From JBDWFY01 sp039976075 (GTDB lineage: Bacteria; Pseudomonadota; Alphaproteobacteria; Rhizobiales; Stappiaceae), in NCBI GenBank assembly GCA_039976075.1, contig JBDWFY010000011.1, forward strand, positions 558,001 to 622,000: a DNA stretch of 64,000 nt. Direction: 5' to 3'. A program made the position numbers and the translations under genes. Numbering within the stretch: position 1 is the first letter of the stretch; each line of letters opens with the position of its first letter. A model generated the notes under the pieces. The model saw only the letters and a program-made list of their open reading frames with translations. It was not told where the DNA came from and searched no databases. This document shows positions 26,139 through 34,433 of the stretch, in pieces.

Positions 26139-27188
26139 ATGACATTACAAGCGTTCATCTCGACACCGCTTGAACAGGCTCAGGTCGACCGGATTAGAGC
26201 AGCTTTCAAAGGGCGCGTTAATGTTATCCACGAGCCGGACCTGCTTCCGCCACAGCGCTATACCGCAGATCACAAAGGCGAGGATGGCTACAAACGGACT
26301 GGTGCCCAAAACGACCGTTGGCTGGCGCATTTAGCCAAAGCCGACTTTCTATGGGACATACCCCCGCTGTCGATGTTGCCCAGCCACGACCTGTCTTGGT
26401 TTCCAAATCTCAAATGGGTGCAGACAACCAGTTCTGGTGTCGGCAATCTGATCGAAGCGCTCAACTTCGAATCGTCAAACATTGTGGTGACGACGGCTAA
26501 GGGTATCCATGCCGTCCCATTGTCCGAATTTGCGATGATGGTTATTCTAAATCACATAAAACGACACAGCTACTTGCAGGCAGAACAGGTCAATCACCGA
26601 TGGCAGCGATACTGCGGTGAGAGTTTGGTTGGTAAGACTGTGGCCATTATTGGTGCTGGCGAAGTAGGTCACCGTGTGGCGGCACGCTGCAAAGATTTTG
26701 GTATGAATATCGCTGCAATGAGCCGAAGCCTTACTAAAACTGGAGGAGAACGCCTTGGCTACGACCGCGTATTTCGACGAGAAGACATGGCCGACGTCTT
26801 TGCGGAAAGCGACGTTGTTGTTCTTTGCATCCCACACACGCCAGAAACCGAAAAAATAATAGATAGAACTTTGCTCAAGGCGATGAAGCCCGGCTGTGTG
26901 CTCATTAACATCGCGCGCGGCCAAGTGGTCGATGAAGAGGCGATGATTGATGAACTAAAGTCAAAGCATTTGGGATTTGCTGCACTTGATGTTGCCACAG
27001 TCGAGCCACTACCAGCTGAAAGCCCACTCTGGACTCTTCCTAATGTCTTGATCAGCCCGCATTCTGCCAGCACCGTTAGTCATGAAAATGAGCTGATTGC
27101 AGATTTATTTATTCATAATTTGGACTGCATGCTGAATGGCTCTCACGACCAGATGAAAAACCGCTTCAACTTTTTACGTGGTTATTGA
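26139..27188 (+). CDS. D-2-hydroxyacid dehydrogenase
   Basis: A 349-residue dehydrogenase. NAD-binding motif VAIIGAGEVGHRVAARCKDF, catalytic Arg in INIARGQVVDEEA, Glu in LDVATVEPLP and His in VLISPHSAST are all present. It is longer than its neighbour at 24991 because of an N-terminal insertion (YTADHKGEDGYKRTGAQNDR). It is separated from the TRAP operon by the 105-bp repeat but lies on the same strand, so it probably joins the same pathway. The ATG at 26139 follows AGGAA at rather long spacing. Confidence 0.88.
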   Translation: MTLQAFISTPLEQAQVDRIRAAFKGRVNVIHEPDLLPPQRYTADHKGEDGYKRTGAQNDRWLAHLAKADFLWDIPPLSMLPSHDLSWFPNLKWVQTTSSGVGNLIEALNFESSNIVVTTAKGIHAVPLSEFAMMVILNHIKRHSYLQAEQVNHRWQRYCGESLVGKTVAIIGAGEVGHRVAARCKDFGMNIAAMSRSLTKTGGERLGYDRVFRREDMADVFAESDVVVLCIPHTPETEKIIDRTLLKAMKPGCVLINIARGQVVDEEAMIDELKSKHLGFAALDVATVEPLPAESPLWTLPNVLISPHSASTVSHENELIADLFIHNLDCMLNGSHDQMKNRFNFLRGY

Positions 27189-27295
27189 ATGGTAGTTCAT
27201 ATGCCTCAATCGAACTTTTTCAATATGCGGCCATTGGCGCAGCCGCAGTAAACGGCAGTAAAGTCCCGCTGAGCGGACATTGCTTCGCCGCACGA

Positions 27296-27934
27296 TCAGG
27301 ATTGGCTGGCGCTGTCAAGCAAGCCTTCCTTGAGTGCATGGGCGAGGAGCTGTGCGACGGAATGGACGTTGAGTTTTGACATCAGCCTAGTGCGATGATT
27401 GTCGACTGTTTTGGGACTTATGGAGAGGCGTTCTGCAATCTCGGCGTTGGAGTTGCCCTCGGCAACCAGATGCAGAATCTGCCGTTCGCGCGGGGTGAGG
27501 GCTTCATCCTCGGGGGTTTCCTCAAGCAGAGATAGAATCTGCTTTTCGACATAGCCGCCGCCACGGAGGATGAGATCGAACCCGGTCTTCATTTCCTCCG
27601 GCGCGCAACTTTTCAGGAAAAGGCCGTCAACACCCGCAGCAATCCAGTCTGCAAGACTTCCCACCGCCGTAAAGCCTGTGACGACCGCAATTTTCGTATC
27701 CGGCGACCATCTTCTGATTTCTCCGTAAACTTCCATGCCCTTGCAAAGCGGCATGCCCGCATCAAGTGTCATCAGGCTGGGCCGGAAGTGTTTTCCAAGC
27801 GAGATTGCCTCAATGCCGTTTTCCGCTTCGCCGACGACTTCAACCTCATCCAGGCTCTCCAGTATGTCGCGCAGCCCATTTCGAACGAGCGCGTGATCAT
27901 CGGCAATCACAACTGTCTTTCCCGATTTTGTCAT
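27296..27934 (-). CDS. LuxR/NarL-type response regulator
   Basis: A 212-residue response regulator. The receiver has the acidic pair Asp12-Asp13 (VIADDHALVRNGL), phospho-acceptor Asp58 (MTLDAGMP) and Lys108 (FLKSC). The output is a LuxR helix-turn-helix (LTPRERQILHLVAEGNSNAE, then IAERLSISPKTVDNHRTRLM). It is divergent from the sensor kinase gene at 28198, its probable partner. It likely binds the repeated TGAGG-N6-CCTCA sites in front of the kinase gene and two small-protein genes. Confidence 0.92.
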   Translation of the reverse strand: MTKSGKTVVIADDHALVRNGLRDILESLDEVEVVGEAENGIEAISLGKHFRPSLMTLDAGMPLCKGMEVYGEIRRWSPDTKIAVVTGFTAVGSLADWIAAGVDGLFLKSCAPEEMKTGFDLILRGGGYVEKQILSLLEETPEDEALTPRERQILHLVAEGNSNAEIAERLSISPKTVDNHRTRLMSKLNVHSVAQLLAHALKEGLLDSASQS

Positions 27935-27950
27935 AGTGCTCTATCCGATG

Positions 27951-28010
27951 AAGTGCCCCAAGTCTTTATTCTAACGCGTATCCCTATCGCCAAGGCAATT
28001 ACCTTTACTG
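27951..28010. repeat. Degenerate fragment of the 105-bp element
   Basis: This 60-bp stretch aligns with the middle of the 105-bp repeat (AAGTGCCCCAAGTCTTTATT, then CTAACGCGTATCCCTATCG and a final ACCTTTAC). Both ends are missing. It lies between the divergent response regulator and sensor kinase genes, so it forms part of their promoter region. Confidence 0.6.
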
Positions 28011-28140
28011 TGTCCACACCCCAGCTTGAGACTTGTCGTTGCATCAACGATATTGCTGTTTGGCTGCTGAAACAAGAGGACCCCGCAGAGGACAGAACTC
28101 AACCGATCATTCAAACCGTATCGGGACCATCCCCTTAAAA

Positions 28141-28158
28141 ATGAGGCGTTTTCCTCAT
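28141..28158. promoter_or_regulatory. Inverted repeat TGAGG-N6-CCTCA, site A (sensor kinase)
   Basis: ATGAGGCGTTTTCCTCAT lies 40 bases upstream of the sensor kinase ATG. The same TGAGG-N6-CCTCA pattern, with identical spacing and AAWTGAGG context, recurs at 30351-30368 and 31026-31043. Shared design before three adjacent genes makes it a likely operator of the neighbouring response regulator. Confidence 0.65.
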
Positions 28159-28197
28159 GACGATGGAGAGAAGCAACAATAAGATCACAGGAGTCAA

Positions 28198-30285
28198 ATG
28201 AAGGTAGCTGGATGCGGACAGGCAGGCGGGAATGAAGGCGCTTATATGGATAACCTGAACGGAGCTGTCAGCAGGACGGCGGCAGGGGTACGCCTCCTGG
28301 GTCTTTATGTCTTCCTCGTCCTTTTTGTTGGGCTGTTTCCGAAAGAGGGCGTCGCAGGCGTTGTCAAGGTGGAACCCGGTGCTGCTTTTGACAACATATT
28401 CTCTCATATGGTTCCGGTGGCGGATGCGTCTTTTGACCTCAGCAACGCCGAGGATCGAGCCAAAGCGCTTGCCGCTCACACCCAAAGCCCGTCCGAGCCT
28501 GTCGGTGAAGGCGCCGTCGCAGACGGAAGCTGGGTGTACGTAACCCTTTCCAACAAAGGCAAAGAACAGGGGATCTGGCGGCTCGATACCCGGCTCACTT
28601 TTACGTCGGGATTCCGGTTCTATACGGTCCGGGATGGCGTCGTCAGACGGGTTCTTACCGCAGAATATCCCTACGTGCCGTTCAAGAACCGGGAGAGCGG
28701 GGATGTTTTCTTTGCGTCCTCGCCCATTGTCATTGATCCGGGCGCATCCGTGCAACTTTGGGCCGAACTCGTATGGGGCGGCATTCCCGGCATCATGCGC
28801 ATCCGGCTGGTGCCGGAAACCACCTTTGACAGCCAGCGTATTGCCGATACAATCTGGGATGCGGCGTATTTCGGTGCCGGTCTCACCTTCGTTTTCTTTT
28901 TCATCGCGTTTTCACTGCTGCTCAATTCCAGACCGGCGCGCTGGTATGCCTTGTTCTATTTTATGTTGGTCAGTTTTTATTTCTATTCGCGCGGTTATCT
29001 TGGTCAGTTCATTCTCACAGATAACCCGACACTTCTTTTGGAACTGACCCGTCCCTATCAGGCAGCCATTGTCATTGCCTACCTGATATTCGTTATGGCG
29101 TTTATGGGAACAAGACAGTTTTATCCCAACCTGCATCGTTTCATTTTGGGGCTGATCGGCCTTGCTGTCATATTGACGGTGCTGGAGAAGGTCGTCGACT
29201 GGCACCGGTTTGCCGATCTGGCTTTGGCCATATCTCTCGTTTTCGCGGCGACCTGTGCCTATTCCGCCTATGTGAGCGTGCGCGACGGCAAGCCGGGGTC
29301 GTGGTTTTTCGCTCTCGGGGTTGCCATCCTGTTTGCGTATGTCGGGGTCGGTGTTTTCGGTGTCTACGCAATCTTCTATGACGGGCACTACATCGTCACC
29401 CAGTTCACGGTCGCTGCGCAACTCCTGGATGGAACAGTCTTTGCCATTGCGATTGTGATACAGACATTTGCGTTGAGGCGGGAACGCGATGAAGCGGTGC
29501 GGGCGGAGCTTCAGGTCTCCAAAGAGCGCTTGGAAATCAGCGACAGATTGCTCAAGGCTCGTGACGATCTGGACAGCGCACGGCGGCTTGCGGAACAGCG
29601 GCGGGAAAAGCTGAGCATGACCAGCCATGACCTGCGTCAGCCGCTCACATCGCTTCGGCTGGCTTTGAATGAGGCGCGCGATCAGGCGCCGGATCTTGGC
29701 GACAAACTGGGGGCCGGGCTGGATTACCTTGACGGTATTCTGGACACCACGCTCGCCGAAAGCAGACCTAAAGATCTGCAAATGCCCGGGAACGAGGCCT
29801 CTCTGGACAATCCGCACGAGATCGCACCGCAACCGGATGCCCTGTCGCTGCAGCTGATCTTTGACAACATAGAACGCATGTTTGCCGACGAGGCGGCTGC
29901 GAAGGGGCTGCGCTTTACCGTGATGCCGACCAGTGTATCGGTCCTGGTGGAACCGGTCCCGCTTATCCGCATGACGTCTAATCTCGTCTCAAATGCGATC
30001 CGTTACACACAGACAGGCGGCATCGTTGTCGGTGCCCGGATACGAAACGGACACTGCAATGTGGAGGTCTGGGACACGGGCCCCGGCCTGGATGAGGCGG
30101 AGCAGATTGCGATCCGTGCAAAATATCAGCGTGGCGGACATGCGGGTAATGAGACCGGGGAGGGGCTCGGTCTTGCCAGTGTTGAGGAGCTTGCCGGACA
30201 TGCAGGTGCCGAACTTGCCATTCGCTCCCGCAAAAAATACGGCTCGGTTTTCGCCATAAACGGCCTGCAAGTCGGTGAAAACTGA
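28198..30285 (+). CDS. 7TM sensor histidine kinase (7TMR-DISM type)
   Basis: A 695-residue kinase. A membrane anchor lies at about residues 30-52, then a periplasmic 7TMR-DISMED2-like beta domain (about 60-215, with WVYVTLSNKGKEQGIWRLDT and VQLWAELVWGG), seven helices (about 220-430), a coiled coil (about 435-470), and the kinase core. His477 is in the H-box MTSHDLRQPLTSLRL; the ATPase has NLVSNAIRYTQTGG, VWDTGPGLDE and GEGLGLASVEELAGHAG. AGGAG supports the ATG at 28198. The DISMED2 domain may sense a carbohydrate-like ligand, as proposed for that family. Likely partner: the divergent response regulator. Confidence 0.9.
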   Translation: MKVAGCGQAGGNEGAYMDNLNGAVSRTAAGVRLLGLYVFLVLFVGLFPKEGVAGVVKVEPGAAFDNIFSHMVPVADASFDLSNAEDRAKALAAHTQSPSEPVGEGAVADGSWVYVTLSNKGKEQGIWRLDTRLTFTSGFRFYTVRDGVVRRVLTAEYPYVPFKNRESGDVFFASSPIVIDPGASVQLWAELVWGGIPGIMRIRLVPETTFDSQRIADTIWDAAYFGAGLTFVFFFIAFSLLLNSRPARWYALFYFMLVSFYFYSRGYLGQFILTDNPTLLLELTRPYQAAIVIAYLIFVMAFMGTRQFYPNLHRFILGLIGLAVILTVLEKVVDWHRFADLALAISLVFAATCAYSAYVSVRDGKPGSWFFALGVAILFAYVGVGVFGVYAIFYDGHYIVTQFTVAAQLLDGTVFAIAIVIQTFALRRERDEAVRAELQVSKERLEISDRLLKARDDLDSARRLAEQRREKLSMTSHDLRQPLTSLRLALNEARDQAPDLGDKLGAGLDYLDGILDTTLAESRPKDLQMPGNEASLDNPHEIAPQPDALSLQLIFDNIERMFADEAAAKGLRFTVMPTSVSVLVEPVPLIRMTSNLVSNAIRYTQTGGIVVGARIRNGHCNVEVWDTGPGLDEAEQIAIRAKYQRGGHAGNETGEGLGLASVEELAGHAGAELAIRSRKKYGSVFAINGLQVGEN

Positions 30286-30350
30286 CAAAGATTCCGTAAT
30301 TCATCAATAATATCAGATATTTATAACTATTTACGGGCGACGTTCGCCAA

Positions 30351-30368
30351 TTGAGGTGTTCACCTCAT
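30351..30368. promoter_or_regulatory. Inverted repeat TGAGG-N6-CCTCA, site B (first small secreted protein)
   Basis: TTGAGGTGTTCACCTCAT contains a perfect 7+2+7 palindrome (TGAGGTG-TT-CACCTCA, 30352-30367), 71 bases before the ATG at 30439. It is the best of the three related sites and probably shows the full recognition sequence. Confidence 0.65.
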
Positions 30369-30438
30369 GGGAAACCGGCCTCCGATTTGTGATCCTTCTT
30401 TCATCGAAACGCACATACCGAAAGAAGGAACCGAACCG

Positions 30439-30918
30439 ATGATCAACGTCACAAAAATCGCAAAGACCGCAGCGCTCGCTCTTGTTGCAACCACCATGGC
30501 CTTCAGCGCCGTTGAGATTGCAAACCCTAACCCCGCCGAAGCAGCCAGCATCTCCAAGAAAGCAAAAACCGGCACAAAAGCCTTTGGCAAAGGCTTCAAG
30601 CGACTCGAGAAACTTGGTCACGAAATGGGCCACGTATCACAAAAGAGCAGTGGGTTTTCCAGAGCCGGTGGTACCGTTTTAAGAACTGTCGGACGGACCG
30701 GAAGCAGAGGTACACAAGGTCTGACGCGTGCGACAGGGGCTTTGGAGAGGCAGGGCACGCGAATGCTGACAAAGACGCAGCCGGGAAGGTTGATTCACCG
30801 CACCCATAAACGTGTAAGCCAGGGGCAGACAAAACTGATCAACAAAGCCTTCAGCAAGTGCCGCGGCAAAGCCTGCAAGGTGGGCAAGGGCGTGGTGAAA
30901 TTTGTTTTGCCTTTCTAG
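30439..30918 (+). CDS. Small secreted, strongly cationic protein
   Basis: A 159-residue protein with a signal peptide ending NPNPAEA (residue 35). The mature part of about 124 residues has some 29 Lys/Arg against three acidic residues and two cysteines (SKCRGKACK), and is rich in Gly, Thr and Ser (GGTVLRTVGRTGSRGTQGLT). No known family was recognised. The GAAGGA before 30439 decides the start over an upstream in-frame ATG. The region around the cleavage site (AVEI...AEA.SIS+KA) is nearly repeated in the next small protein, suggesting common origin. It may be an envelope- or polyanion-binding protein or a toxin-like peptide; unproven. Confidence 0.78.
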   Translation: MINVTKIAKTAALALVATTMAFSAVEIANPNPAEAASISKKAKTGTKAFGKGFKRLEKLGHEMGHVSQKSSGFSRAGGTVLRTVGRTGSRGTQGLTRATGALERQGTRMLTKTQPGRLIHRTHKRVSQGQTKLINKAFSKCRGKACKVGKGVVKFVLPF

Positions 30919-30951
30919 GACTGTAACCAAGGACATAGACGCTCCACTGCA

Positions 30952-30990
30952 AAGAAACCGGCTCTTTTAGAGAGGGCCGGTTTCTTCTTG
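30952..30990 (+). terminator. Rho-independent terminator after the first small secreted protein
   Basis: GAAACCGGC (30954-30962) pairs with GCCGGTTTC (30976-30984) across a 13-base loop, followed by TTCTTG. The stem can extend by two A-T pairs. It separates the two small-protein genes into independent transcripts, in agreement with the separate upstream operator for each. Confidence 0.8.
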
Positions 30991-31025
30991 TGCACCGGGT
31001 AAAGGATGCAGGGCAATCGGGACAA

Positions 31026-31043
31026 TTGAGGGATTGACCTCAT
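31026..31043. promoter_or_regulatory. Inverted repeat TGAGG-N6-CCTCA, site C (second small secreted protein)
   Basis: TTGAGGGATTGACCTCAT lies 70 bases before the ATG at 31113, almost the same distance as site B from its gene. The two half-sites are intact while the central six bases differ, as expected for a dimeric regulator's operator. Confidence 0.65.
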
Positions 31044-31112
31044 CAGATAATGCGCGCCGGTCTGCGACAATGCAGACAGTCAAAAGCCAATCGACACCCA
31101 AGGAGAAAACCA

Positions 31113-31574
31113 ATGACAATGCCTGCATCATTCTTGCGAAAGGGAACAATGGCGCTGATGGCCGGTCTGATCGCTTTTACCGCAGTGGAGATATCTGTCC
31201 CCGGACAGGCCGAGGCGCTTTCCATATCGCGAAAAGCGTTTCGCCAATATCAGGAAGAAGTGCGCGCATATAACACATGCATCGGCGACGCCCTCCGTCG
31301 GGCCGGTCGAATCAAGGCGAACCGCGCGAAAACCGGCGATCTGACAAAGTCTGTTCGCAAGATCAGCCCAAAAGGGGGCGTGCCTAAGGTCGTGCTGAAG
31401 GATCTCAGCTGGACAGATTGCAGGAAACCTGTCCGCGCCATTGAAGCCTTGAATAGAATTTACTGCTGGCCAAAGTCCACGAAACGCTGCAGCCCACGCA
31501 TTAAATATTGCAATGGAAAGGGGTCATGCAGAAAGGTCATGGTAAAGCGGGGAGGGAAACTCGAAGCGGAATGA
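31113..31574 (+). CDS. Small secreted cationic cysteine-rich protein
   Basis: A 153-residue protein with a signal peptide (MALMAGLIAFTAVEISVPGQ, cleaved after AEA). The mature part is basic and has six cysteines in the second half and middle (YNTCIG, WTDCRK, IYCWP, KRCSPR, KYCNG, GSCRK), compatible with three disulfides. AAGGAG sits seven bases before the ATG. The signal-peptide end resembles that of the 30439 protein, though the mature domains differ. No known family was recognised. It shares the candidate operator with the sensor kinase. Confidence 0.78.
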   Translation: MTMPASFLRKGTMALMAGLIAFTAVEISVPGQAEALSISRKAFRQYQEEVRAYNTCIGDALRRAGRIKANRAKTGDLTKSVRKISPKGGVPKVVLKDLSWTDCRKPVRAIEALNRIYCWPKSTKRCSPRIKYCNGKGSCRKVMVKRGGKLEAE

Positions 31575-31962
31575 AGCGCAAACGTACGATGGTCTCTGGA
31601 AATGCCGCGAGGACGGACATTGTGGCGGCGCTCCCACCCAGTCAAAAACGGTCCTGAGTTTTGCGCGGCAGTGCGATAGCGGTCGTTACAATCTGTCAGA
31701 CAGGGCAGCGGGATTGCCAGATAAAATCGCCTTAAATTTTATACAGGGATGGTCACGGTTCTTTGACAGCGCGCCTGCTGGGGGAAGAGATGACCCTGAG
31801 AGGACGTTGGTATGTCCTGTGACGAATAACTGAAATGAGCCCAATATGACAGATGCTGCTTAGCGAACGAATGACAGCTTTGGCGACATGGTCGCGTTTG
31901 CGTTCTTGCTTTCGTCGACAATCCCTTTACATCGTCTCGGCGACAGATTGGAGAAAACAATA
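31575..31962. other. Gene-free region
   Basis: No supportable gene in these 388 bases between the second small secreted protein and a GNAT gene. It contains a short AT-rich stretch near 31725-31745 but no clear promoter pair or terminator. Confidence 0.4.
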
Positions 31963-32418
31963 ATGATAGTGAGGGACGGCACTTCCGAAGATGTGGAACA
32001 GATGAGCTCGTTTCTCCGAGAATTGACTGCCTCAGGAAAGAGAACACGTCCTGATGATGAGGACTTCGTACGAGCGTACTATATCAACCATCCAGATAAA
32101 ATTTGCTGCTCTGTCGCTGAAGACGATGACGTAATCCTGGGCTTTCAATCTTTGACAAGAGCGAGGGATGGCAATCAATGGGGCGTCGAACCGGGGTGGG
32201 GTATCATTGGTACCCACATAAGGCCGTCAGCTGCTCGGCGCGGCGTGGGCCGCAGGCTTTTCGATGTGACCCGATTGGCAGCAGGCGACGCTGGCTTGCA
32301 GCACATTGATGCATCCATAGCGGCGACAAATCCCGAAGCACTGGCATATTACGAGGCCATCGGTTTTCGGACCTATCGAACACCGGACGGTACGATCTGC
32401 AAACGTTTCGATGTCTGA
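31963..32418 (+). CDS. GNAT N-acetyltransferase
   Basis: A 151-residue GNAT: MIVRDGTSEDVEQMSSFLRE opening, the acetyl-CoA loop IRPSAARRGVGRRLFDVTRL and the terminal ATNPEALAYYEAIGFRTYR. GGAGAA at 31950 supports the ATG at 31963; the longer frame from 31888 lacks homology. It has the compact form of aminoglycoside- or amino-acid-type acetyltransferases. The substrate is unknown. Confidence 0.85.
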   Translation: MIVRDGTSEDVEQMSSFLRELTASGKRTRPDDEDFVRAYYINHPDKICCSVAEDDDVILGFQSLTRARDGNQWGVEPGWGIIGTHIRPSAARRGVGRRLFDVTRLAAGDAGLQHIDASIAATNPEALAYYEAIGFRTYRTPDGTICKRFDV

Positions 32419-32440
32419 GTGAAATGTGGATGGTTCCAAG

Positions 32441-33463
32441 TCAGATGAAAAAGGCGGCGACACGCTCGATGGTCCAGTAGGCAGCGAGGCTGCCAATCAT
32501 GTATCCCGCCAACGAAGTCCCAGCCTTCTCAAACAATGAACCGGGAAACGTTTTTGCTATTTTCGTTTTTTCAATGATGAACGCCGCGACCAGGAAGCAG
32601 GCGACAAACATCAGCTGTCCGGCTTCTATCCCCAGATTGAACGCCAGGAGCGCGAGTGGAATTTCGGTCTGAGGTAACCCAATTTCCTGCAGAGCACTCG
32701 CGAATCCCAGCCCGTGCAACAGACCAAATGCAAACGCCACCAACCACGGATATCGCTGCATCATGGTTTTGTGATTGTTGTTTTTGTTCACGACTTCTAC
32801 GGCCAGGAAGGCAATCGAGAGGGCGATCACTGCTTCGACCGGAGGCGTTGGCAGCGATATCCATCCCAAAGTGGATAATACCAGGGTGATGCTATGGGAC
32901 ACCGTGAAGGCCGTGATTGCCCAAATCAGATTGCGTCGGTCGGGTATGAGCAAAATCAGAGCAAAGATAAACAGGAGATGATCAATGCCACCCAGAATAT
33001 GATCGACCCCGAGCGTGATGTAACTTGATAGTATCGTCCAGGCTGTCTGCGCTGCCGGTAGATCGGCTGCCGGTGCATCAGGCGTCAGTCGCAGTGTTGT
33101 GGCGGTTGCCCCTGGCTCAGGAACGAAGCGAACGAGAACGTCGGTGGCTGTGCTCTCCAGCCCGTCGATAAAAACCTTCCCCTCCCAGATGGAGGGCTCA
33201 CATCGCATGATCCAGCCGCTTACATAAGCGCGACCATCAAATCGGGACCCGGCACCTCGACGTGGATTGCAACCGTCGGGAAGTACTGCGTCAATTTCCA
33301 TTGCGCGTCCGCTGACCTGCGGCTTGCGCCAGGTAACCTGCCATCGCTCATTTTCGAACGGCACAATCTCAAGATATCCCGGTTCAAGTGCATGGCTGTG
33401 GCAAGACGTGGCCAGCACAAGTCCGATCAGGCCGGCCAACAGCGCTGTAACGAAATGCTTCAT
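32441..33463 (-). CDS. HupE/UreJ family membrane protein
   Basis: A 340-residue protein with a signal peptide, an extracytoplasmic beta-rich domain (about 25-140) and six or seven C-terminal helices. The motifs GVDHILGGIDHLLFIFALIL, AFTVSHSITLVLSTLGW and FAFGLLHGLGFASALQEIGL are the histidine-containing HupE/UreJ_2 signature seen in nickel or cobalt permeases. It overlaps the PPIase gene (ATGA) and is the last gene of a DUF3604-PPIase-HupE operon. A metal-transport role is plausible but unproven for this long form. Confidence 0.85.
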   Translation of the reverse strand: MKHFVTALLAGLIGLVLATSCHSHALEPGYLEIVPFENERWQVTWRKPQVSGRAMEIDAVLPDGCNPRRGAGSRFDGRAYVSGWIMRCEPSIWEGKVFIDGLESTATDVLVRFVPEPGATATTLRLTPDAPAADLPAAQTAWTILSSYITLGVDHILGGIDHLLFIFALILLIPDRRNLIWAITAFTVSHSITLVLSTLGWISLPTPPVEAVIALSIAFLAVEVVNKNNNHKTMMQRYPWLVAFAFGLLHGLGFASALQEIGLPQTEIPLALLAFNLGIEAGQLMFVACFLVAAFIIEKTKIAKTFPGSLFEKAGTSLAGYMIGSLAAYWTIERVAAFFI

Positions 33464-34293
33464 TGTGAAAGGGCCTGCGACAAGTCAGGCATCTCAATAT
33501 CGTATTGATTTCGAAGCTGTTCAAACCGTTCAAAGCGCAATTGTTCTGCTTTGCCGCGACGCCAGTCTTTTTCAATTCGGTCGCGCAAAGTCTCATAGGG
33601 GGGCAGGACCCCAGGTTCAATTAATTCAAGGCGCACAAGGTGTTGACCATATCCGGATGTGACCGGACCGCTCCATTTGCCGGGTTCCAACTCTACAATC
33701 CGATCAAAGACACCCTGCCCAAAGGCACCATCAACCGCCGGAGCCGTTATGGGCGACACCACTGGAGGCAAAAGGGATCTGGCCCCAAGCTGGGTGAAGT
33801 CTTTGCCTGCCGCAAGATCGGCGCGTATCGCAGACATGGAGTCCTGGATGGGCTCAGGCAGCAGGATTTGCGAGAATGCGATGCGCGCCGCGCTGGTATA
33901 GTTGCCTGCATTTTCCTTGAAGTACGACTTCAGCACGGCATCATCCACCAGTGATGCCTCTGCGCCGGCTTCGGTCAGAAATTCCATTTTTTGGCTCAGA
34001 CGTTTGCGTACAACTGTATCGCCCTGATCCAAACCCAGCGCCAAAGCTTCGCGGACGTAGATTTCCTCGCGCACGAAAGCGTCGACAACCGCCTCCAGCT
34101 CCTTTTCCGATGGAGGTCGGCTCCGCGCTGCCTTGAATTGAGAAGCAAGCCATTTTGCATCTTGTATGGACACCGTGATGGTCGGACGATCAGGTGTTGG
34201 CGGCGTCTCTTCCACCAGGGAATACAGAGCAAACAGCCCTGTTCCGATCACAAAAAAATGCAGCAAGGGCTGCCGTAAGAAAGAAACAATCAA
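33460..34293 (-). CDS. Membrane-anchored parvulin-type peptidyl-prolyl isomerase
   Basis: A 277-residue protein with an N-terminal anchor (LLHFFVIGTGLFALYSLV), a SurA/PrsA-like helical region (VVDAFVREEIYVREALALGL) and a parvulin domain (ARIAFSQILLPEP ... GQGVFDRIVELEPGKWSGPV, then GYGQHLVRLE). It probably helps fold exported partners. The start seems to be TTG at 34293, since no in-frame ATG precedes the anchor. It is sandwiched between DUF3604 and HupE genes, which suggests a dedicated chaperone for that unit. Confidence 0.82.
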   Translation of the reverse strand: MIVSFLRQPLLHFFVIGTGLFALYSLVEETPPTPDRPTITVSIQDAKWLASQFKAARSRPPSEKELEAVVDAFVREEIYVREALALGLDQGDTVVRKRLSQKMEFLTEAGAEASLVDDAVLKSYFKENAGNYTSAARIAFSQILLPEPIQDSMSAIRADLAAGKDFTQLGARSLLPPVVSPITAPAVDGAFGQGVFDRIVELEPGKWSGPVTSGYGQHLVRLELIEPGVLPPYETLRDRIEKDWRRGKAEQLRFERFEQLRNQYDIEMPDLSQALSQ

Positions 34294-34391
34294 CCTGGGA
34301 CATTTCCGCTATTTAGGTCTCAAGCGAAGCACATCTCGAGAGAAAAAGGTGGCAAAACCGAAGGTGCCTCTCACGGTGGCAGTGAGTAAAC

Positions 34392-34427
34392 GCCTGGCCG
34401 GGGTCGCCGCAGCCGCCCCGACCAGGC
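34392..34427. terminator. Strong imperfect hairpin after the DUF3604 gene
   Basis: GCCTGGCCGGGG pairs with CCCCGACCAGGC with one mismatch, around a 12-base loop. It lies six bases downstream of the DUF3604 stop on the minus strand. No strong T-run follows, so it may slow polymerase or protect the mRNA end, setting DUF3604 expression apart from the PPIase and HupE genes. Confidence 0.5.
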
Positions 34428-34433
34428 AGATTG

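Noticed and set aside
28912..29832. Minus-strand frame of 306 codons opposite the sensor kinase
   Set aside because: It is the antisense of a well-supported multidomain kinase and shows no protein family.
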